Below are positions 46,701 through 55,700 of a DNA stretch of 64,000 bases, in pieces (the first letter of the stretch is position 1; every line of letters begins with the position of its first letter). The notes below the pieces were generated by a model that saw nothing but the letters and a program-made list of their open reading frames with translations, was not told the DNA's origin and ran no database searches. A program made the position numbers and the translations under genes. The DNA is from Eledone cirrhosa (taxonomy: Eukaryota; Mollusca; Cephalopoda; Octopoda; Eledonidae): NCBI GenBank assembly GCA_964016885.1, contig OZ024748.1:26993515-27057514 (forward strand), written 5' to 3'.

Positions 46701-49700
46701 CATATACGTATATATGTGTTTGTCTCTTTCTTTCTCTTCTTTTCATTTTACGTCCGCTTTTTCCCTGCTTGCAAGGGTGGGACGGGAACTGATTCTGGCT
46801 TGATTTCTACAGCTGGATGCCCTTCCTAACACCAACTTCATTTACAGTGAGTGCTGGGTGCTTTTTTGCCATGGCACCTACACGTCCACTTTACAGTGGA
46901 ATGATATGGACCCCAATCCCTATCATCTCATTTCTACAGCTGAGTAAACTGGAGCAATGTGAAATAAAGTGTCTTGCTCAAGGAAACAACACATCGCCTG
47001 GTGTGAGAATTGAACTCACAACCTTTCGATTGCATGGCCAATGCTCTAACCACTAAGCCATGTGCCTCTCAATACTTTATTGTATATATATATGAAATGG
47101 TTGAAGGATTTTATATAACAAATATTCCAATTGAGAATCGTATCCTTAGTTTACTCTTACCTGTGATGATGGTGATGAAGGCTTGGTTGAGGTTTCTTCA
47201 TTTAAATGAGCTTTGATTTTGGTGGCTAGGATCGGGTTCCTAAATGAAAAAAAAAAAACAAGAAAAACCTTTACCTTAATTGATACTAAATCTATATTCA
47301 AAACATGGATAAACACAATATAGAAATGAATTTAACAACAAAAATTTTAAGGCCATTTTGTCCATTAAAGCCAAAGATTAGCCTGGGGAGCTCCATGACA
47401 TGCTTCATACTCATTATGGGGTCCTTTTTTGAGGCCATATTTCAGTTGACTTTTATGAAACACAGGTATCTGCTGTATCTATTCTAAACCCTATAGAGTG
47501 GTATTGCTGGTGATACAATAAAGAGCATGCAGATCTCCCTGTAGGATGATAGTGTTGGTGCCACAACAAAAAGCACCCAGTCCCTCTTGTATGATGGGCA
47601 TACTAGTGCCACAGTGAAGAGCACCCAGCACACACCGGAAAGAACATTCAGCTATTGAAATCAAGCCCAAAACAGAGCATACAAGTATGACATGGTTACC
47701 TGACAACTCTAGTCTCTGTATGTGACAGCCTGTGACTCATGCCAGCATGGAAAACAGATGTTAAATGCTGCTGCTGCTGATGATGATACACAGATTATAA
47801 TGTAGACATGAATTTGTCTTATGTTTTACTGTAGGGATTGCTGGGGGCTAGGAACCATCATTTGTAGCCAGGTGGCACCTACTCTGGCTTTGAGAAAAAA
47901 CAGTATTTAGATATCTGAATCAAACTATAAAGGAGGCCTGAGCCAACAGAGGAGACCTCCATGTAGACACTCGACATGCTAGAAATGGATTACAATTAAA
48001 GAGAAAAATAAGTGTATTCAATGCTTTAATAAAACAAAGACAAGGTCTTTCATCATAGGTTACCTTGAATTCGACCCCAATACAGCCCTGCTACCAGGCA
48101 CTAACCTCTCTCAGAAGGAATGGGTGTCCCTGAATTAGCTACACACATTTGTCCTCTCAAAGAAGCCTGTGCAGTGAAGCAGGTAGAGAAGTTCAAGTAT
48201 CTTGGAGCCGTGTTCATGAGTGATGGAAGGCAGGAGACTGAATTAAGTGCAAGAATTGCAGGTGCTGGTGCAGTAATGCACCAGCTTCAGCATTTGGTAA
48301 TCAGAAGGAAGGTAGGCGTAAAAGCCAAACTCGCTATCTTCAATTCGGTATTCGTGCTAACCCTTACCTGTGGTCGTGAATCTTGGGTAATGACCGAAAG
48401 AATACAATCACGAATACAAGTGGCTGAAATGGGATTCCTCCGAAGGGTCTTTGGAGTAACTTTACTCGATAAAGTGCAAAGCTCAGAGATCAAAGAGTCA
48501 CTTGAGGTAGAGCTGCTACTTCTCTGAACTGAGAGATCACAGCTCCGATACTATGGGCATGTGGTTAGAATGTCTCAGGAAAGAATCGCTGGACAGATTT
48601 TATGGGCAAAACCAATCGGTGGTAGACCCCGAGCAAGATGATTGGATAACATCCATGAGCTTCGCTGATCTCACTTGGGATCCAGCCAGATCAATTGGAG
48701 ATGGTGGCTTCCGACAGGACCTGCTGGAAGGAGTGTTTGAGGACTCTGCTCCCCACGACCCTCTCAAGGATAAGTGGGCAAAGAAGAAGAAAAAAAAAGG
48801 TGTCCAGTTCTCTTACAAATGCTCCTCTTTGTTAAGACTCAGTTTCTCGTTGACATCTCTCTGTAAGTGGATAGCAAGATGAGGAATACGAAGAATTGGT
48901 TTCTTTACATTCACCAGACGATGTTCAATTCCATTGCCAGTCTGACAAAAATATAGAGAATTACAAGGATGATGTTTAGAGTTATAAGTTTATAGATAAA
49001 TAATTAAGTTAATGTTAACATATTTTTTAAAATCAGAAACTGCAATGTGTTTTTTATAAATAATAAAAATAAAGAGAAAAAATTACTTTAAAAAATAGAA
49101 TTTTTTTCTTAACTATTAACATTTTACAATAATTTCATAGAAAATGTTTAAAAATGAGTTTCCTAATTGAAATTTTAATAGTATCTTTATTAGTGAACAG
49201 ATTGTTGTGAAAATTTGCAGTAAAGTAAAGACTTTCATTTTTTAATGTAACACAGTCATGGTACTGTTTTGTACATGCAATTTCATGAGGTACAGGACAT
49301 TACGAGTTAAATAAAAAGAAAATTTGTAGTTTCAGAACCTCCAATCTTCAAAACAAAAAAAAAAAGAAAAGAGAAGATATTTAGACCCCACCAACACTGG
49401 TGGATACTAAAATAATTATCAAAGAGTAGGTGGTTCAAAAGATTCACATATAAAGAAATAAGTGTCATTCTTTGAAGATACTTACATCAACCATTACTCG
49501 ACCAGCTAACGTAAGATCACGGTCTAGCCAGGTTGCCCAAATACCTCCTCCATAACAGTGCACACCAACCATCAGGTAACCATGTCTTTCCTTATTGGAG
49601 ACTGGTTTTACCTGTTGAACAGTTTAGAAACATAATTAAATACATAAATAAATAAAAAAGAATTATCCAATTTTATTTACAATTTATAAAAGTTATAAAA

Positions 49701-52700
49701 GAAGAATACAACTTTATATTCAGATATGTATTGTACAATTTACCGCATGATTATATGGTCATTTGTTTAAAAAATGTAGCCTTTTGAAATACACTGTATA
49801 TTCACATATCAAGAAAAAAATAACAGAACAAGAACCAATGTTTAATAGAATTATATAGCAGCTCTCTCAGACTGTTTGGCCACATCAAATGGTCAACTTG
49901 TGGTCGTGGTCACTCTTAAAATCTGTCTAGGGGATATGGTACCTACAAGGAGTAACTGAGGACACCCCAATTCAATAACAATGGTAACGAAGCAGGGGGT
50001 CTCTCCGAAATCTGTCTGGAGGGTGTGATATCTGGTAAGAGCAACCGAAGATGCTCCAATAGTAGATGGAAAGACCAGCTCCTAAAATAAACTCAATATC
50101 AACCACAGACAATTCAATGACAATAAACAGGGATAAATGAAGGAAATATGTTAATGATGTTTTGTATTCTGTTGTAAGTTGAAATAATTAAAATATATCA
50201 AATACCGACTTGATTTATCAAAAAATAAAAAGGAGACATCAAATAATGTTATTTGAGGTACATTTTGCCTGAAAATAAGACTGGATGGTCATAACTTGGA
50301 TGCATTTGACTATAGGTCTACTTAATGAGGACTGACTCTGGAGCTAATAATATCATTAAACTATAGGTCTACTTAACGAGGACTGACTCTGGAGCTAAAC
50401 AATAGCATTAAACTTTTTGATAACAGCCCACCTGATACCATTCTTGGTTCTATGATACAAAACTGTCCATTTTAAGTGTTTATCTAAGCCTTCCATTACA
50501 ATTTTATGCAAGAACCTTTTGTTAAACTGCCAGAAATTGTCCCTGGTTTCAGGATACAAAGCTGTTTGTTTTAAAGTGTTTATATTGTGGCACCAGCACT
50601 AGGGAGGGTGTTGTGTCTTTAGCAAAACTGAAGAGTCAGTTTTAGCCAGGTAGGTGTTTAAAGGATGAAAAACAAAACAAATATAATTGAAGAATTAAGA
50701 GAGAAAAGATGAGGTAAATTATGATTTACCTTAAGGCAGGGACTATCAACATGGGCCCCAATCAGGCTGAATCCATTCGCAGATTTGTAGTGAGCGCCAA
50801 CAGCAAAAGCAATAATCATAGACTCATTTCTGGTCAAAAAGTACTAAAACAAAAAAATATAGAAATAGTGAATTAAATAAAAATAAAATAAATACCAAAC
50901 TTGAAAAAAAAAAAAAAGTACTGGGGTTAATATGATTAACTAAATTCCCTTTAAAGGTGATGCCCGAGCATAGCCACAATCTAAAGACTGAAGCAGGGTT
51001 GGACAGTTGTTAGAAGCCAAGACTAGATGGTCTAAACTAGATACACAACTTAAAGAACCAGGTCTTGCTCATGCGTTCCATATTTTGACAAGACTCCTAT
51101 GTCTGATTGCCCTTTCTAACACAAACTTCTTTACAATGTAATAAACGACTGATAGGTTTCAAAAAGCTGATAGAATGTGGTAGAAATGTATAAAGGGCTA
51201 AGGATAACAAAACAAAAGAAAGTAATGTTTTACCCAGTATATTTCAACATGATATTTCAAATGTGAAACGGAAATGATTCAAAACAAAAATGATCGCTGT
51301 GTTCTACCCTAACTGTGTCTGAAATACATATGCATGGAGCTGTTATCCTAACCAATCTGCTTTGATCATTTCCAATCTATTATTCATTTGTGGCTTTTTC
51401 TTGTTGATGATAATGGCCTTCTTGATACTTAAATTTCCCACATTCTTTTCCATCACCTCTATGGTGATCTCAATGTCTTGGCTGTAGCATCTGTCAAGAT
51501 CTCGTCATCATGTGCTTCTTGATCCATATGTGCAGAGTCTACTTAACATATATGAATTAACATAAAACAGGTTGACATACTTTCTTGGAATTTTCCAAAA
51601 CCCAATGGTCTGCTTCTCTTAACTCTTCAAAACCAGCAGCTTTCAGCATGGTTTTAAGTTCATAGGTAGCTGGAAGCAAAATAAAACAGAATATATTTAT
51701 TTGTTTAATCAATTTAAACGTCTGTCTTGAGCTAGTAAGCCATGACAGAGTATGAGAGGTATCTAGTACTCCTTACAGTTAAGAAACAAAAACAAGATAG
51801 ACAGAGAGATAAAAAAGGGAAGTCCAACAGAAGTCAAAAGAAACATAAGATACAAAAAAAAAAATGTGGAAAACACAGGGAAGCTATAAAGTAGATAGCT
51901 AAACATTTCTGTAGTTGAAACTTTTCATAGTCTCCATGTAGTGGAAGTTCTTGTTTATATTTGGTAGATCTTTATATATATACGAGGGGGGATCAAAAAG
52001 TTTGCGGAATTTTATCGTAGTAAGAAAAAAATAGGTTAAAACAATATTAAACATGTCAGAACATTGTCACTGGGTGTTTATCTTGCTATTAGTCACTTGC
52101 AGTCAGTACTGACACACTTTAAAAAACCTCTTTTTGGAACAATGGAAAATAGTTATTTTGAGATAAGATTGAATATCAAGTTTCTGGTGAAACTCAAATG
52201 GAAAGGGACACAGATTATGGAGGCTTTAGTTAAAGTTTACGGTACTACTGCTCCAAAGAAAACTGCTGTCTACAAGTGGATTCAGCGATTCAAACAAGGG
52301 AGAGACGACCATCGCAGTGGAAGACCAGGAACATCAAAAAATGACCAAAAACGTTGAGGCTGCTCAGACTTTAATTGAAGATCGAAGAATAACAGTTAAT
52401 CAGTTAGCTAAGTCCCTAGACATTTCATATGGTTCGGCAAATTCAATTCTGCACGATAATTTGGGACTAAGCAAGCTTTCAGTGCAATGGGTCCCAAAAG
52501 CGTTGCACCCTGATCAGCTGATTCTTCGAAGTGATCTGTCTTTGGCGATATTAAACAAAATCGAAGTTGATGAAGAGCATTTCCTGACCAGAATCATCAC
52601 CGGAGATGAAACCTGGATCTACCAGTATGATCCTGAATCCGAACAGCAGTCAAAACAGTGGCTTCCGCGTGGATCATCGGGGCCAATCAAGTTCAAATCT

Positions 52701-55700
52701 CAAAAGTCGGAAAAAAAAGTGATGGCCACCTTTTTCTGGGATTCAGATGGGGTGATACTAATAGATTATCTTGAAGGTCAAAGAACTGTGACAGGAGCTT
52801 ACTATGCAAATGTTTTAAGGAAACTGAAAGAGGCATTAGTCAAGAAACGAAAAGGGAAACTTCATAGTGGGATCTTGTTTGACCATGACAATGCACCAGC
52901 ACATTCTGCGTGGGTTGCAAAAGGAGTTCTTCGAGAATTTCGATGGGAAGTGCTTCCTCACCCGCCTTAGAGTCCAGATTTAGCCCCATCAGACTTTTTC
53001 CTCTTTCCAAAACTCAAAGAAATGCTAAAAGGAACCCGTTTTAGTGGTGTTGAAGAAGCTAAAAACACTGCCAACACATGGCTTCGAACAAGGCCTTCAA
53101 CTTTCTTTAGAGACGGCTTACGAAGCTGGAAGCATCGCCTTGTGAAGTGTATTGACCTGGATGGCAACTATGTAGAAAAATAAATTGAAGGTAAATCATA
53201 TTTTTTGAAAAATAGAATATTTTCTGAAAAATTCCGCAAACATTTTGATCTCCCCCTCGTATATATATATATATATAAAGAATACATACACATAATATAA
53301 ATATATATATATAATGTAACATATATACATATATAATACTAGCAGTGGTACCCGGCGTTGCACGGGATAAGGTATTTTGAAACGCGGGCCGCCAATAGAC
53401 CTAAAAACTGCATGCCTGGACAATATGTAAAGAAAATAAACTGAATACTCTGATGGCTGCATAATCTTTAAGATTTTCCTCGATGAAACAGGAAAAATGC
53501 AGGTTTTCACCTAATGAATCAAGAAAATGAATTTTTTTAATGTGCATAATATGCCTTGAAATTTCGGGAAAATCGGCTAGATGTAATGCCTCAAAAAAAC
53601 CCTAAGAAGCTGAAAAAATGAAGTTTTTCACCTAATGTGGGCCCTAGGCCATAAAAAGTTGGATTTTCTTTGCTCACGGTATGAAGAAGAGACTGACTAA
53701 TACATAGTTACAATTTCAAGGAAATCGGTCTGACGTAAAGCCTCAAAAAAACCCTAAAAAGGTTTTAAAAACGCAGATTTTCACCTAATGCGGGCCCTAT
53801 GAGATAAAAAAAAGTTGAATGTTTTTATGTGCATAACACTCCCTGAAACATAAGTAATACACATGTAAAGTTTGAAAAAAATCAGTTGGGTACTTCGAGT
53901 TTTAGGGATTCAAACTCACAGACACACACAGAGACAGACATCCTCAGGGAAGTGATGTAATGCAGAAAGTCAGACATACAGACAGATATTATAAGGGCGC
54001 GACGTTATATGTATGTATCTATCTAAAAAGAGAAAGACTAAGAATTATAGAGCGAGATTATTTTGCTCAGAACACTCCCCGAAACATAAGTATTACATAT
54101 GTAAAGTTTGAAAACAGTTGGTTGGGTGGTTCTCGAGTTTTAGGGATTCAAACTCACACACACACACACACACAGACAGACATCCTCAGTAGATAATATA
54201 TATAGCATAACACATATGTATATAATATAGCATATATATATAATATAATATATATAACATAACATATATATAATATAACATAACATATATATATAATATA
54301 ACATAACATATATATATAATATAACATATATAACATAACATATATATATAATATAACATAACATATATATATAATATAACATAACATATATGTATATAAT
54401 ATAACATAACATATATGTATATAATATAACATAACATATATGTATATAATATAACATATGTATACAATATAACATAACATATGTATATAATATAACATAT
54501 ATATATATATAATACTAGCAGATTTACCCGGCGTTGCCTGGGGTTTTGCAATGCAACAAAGAATAAAGAAACAAACACTAATAGTAATTTATCTTCAAAT
54601 GAATCTGATGTTTATATTTCTGTCAATAAGGTTGCTTATCTCCCTCACATCAATTTTGCTACCGATAATTTTGATATCGATTTTTTATTGCTCAACGTGG
54701 GTCGATTGAAAAAATGTTTGTGATGTGACCATCTTAGCGACTTGTGCAATGTGCACAGAAAATTTGGTCAAATTCGGTTGGCAATTGTAAAAGCCTTAGG
54801 TATCCAAAGTTGTACACAGACACACACACACATCCTCACTTTTATATATATAAAGATTATATATATATACATAATATATATTTAATTAGAAAGTGAATAA
54901 CAATATATAACTACTGCATTACCAAAGGTTTCAGGACACTAGACAAAATTAATATACGTCAAGATCGTTCATCAGACAATGAGGTTATCTGTCTGATGAA
55001 CGATCTAGAGATATATTAATATCGTCTAAGGTCCTGAAACCTTTGGTAATGGAGTAGTTATATATTGGGTTGTTCACTTTTTAATTAAATAGCTCTGTTC
55101 TATACATAGAGCACTCTTTTTTCCTTTGCTTTATCTTCGGAATTACCTAACATATATATATAGCTTGATTGATGATGAGTGCAACCAGTTTAGTGCCTAC
55201 TTCTCCTGATGCCTTCAGTTTCTCAACAACTATCCCTGACGGTCCAGCGGCTTTACCATTTTTCATTTCCTTAATTACCTCTTGGACTAATATATATATA
55301 TAGAATTCAGTTACTGACCTTCACTGTTTTAGGTTTAAAATATACACAACTATAAAAAGTTTTAGTATATACATAACCATAAATAGTATCCTTAATATTA
55401 TATATATATATATTTTTTTGTCTTAGTCTCATTCATTCTCAGCCCCACACTCATCGACACAATCTGAACCCCCTGCATCAAATCCTCTGCCTCCTTCACT
55501 GTATTTGTCACCAAAACTATGTCGTTGGCAAATTCAACATCCGATATCTTTTTCGCCTTAACGTATGTTGATGCCCTAAGGACAGACACTGGTCTGTTGG
55601 AGACGCAGGACATGACAGCGATAATGAGGGACAGAGACCGCTGGAGAGAACTCATCCATGGATCTCGGGAATTTTACCTGCCCTAGATATATATCATCAT

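Noticed and set aside
48120..48527. 135-codon ORF as an independent cellular gene
   Set aside because: Its sequence is the C-terminal part of a LINE reverse transcriptase, with a related degraded copy at 44.4-44.8 kb.
54140..54578. Overlapping Cys/Tyr/Ile/Met-rich ORFs on the - strand
   Set aside because: They are translations of the ATATAACATAAC minisatellite in three frames.
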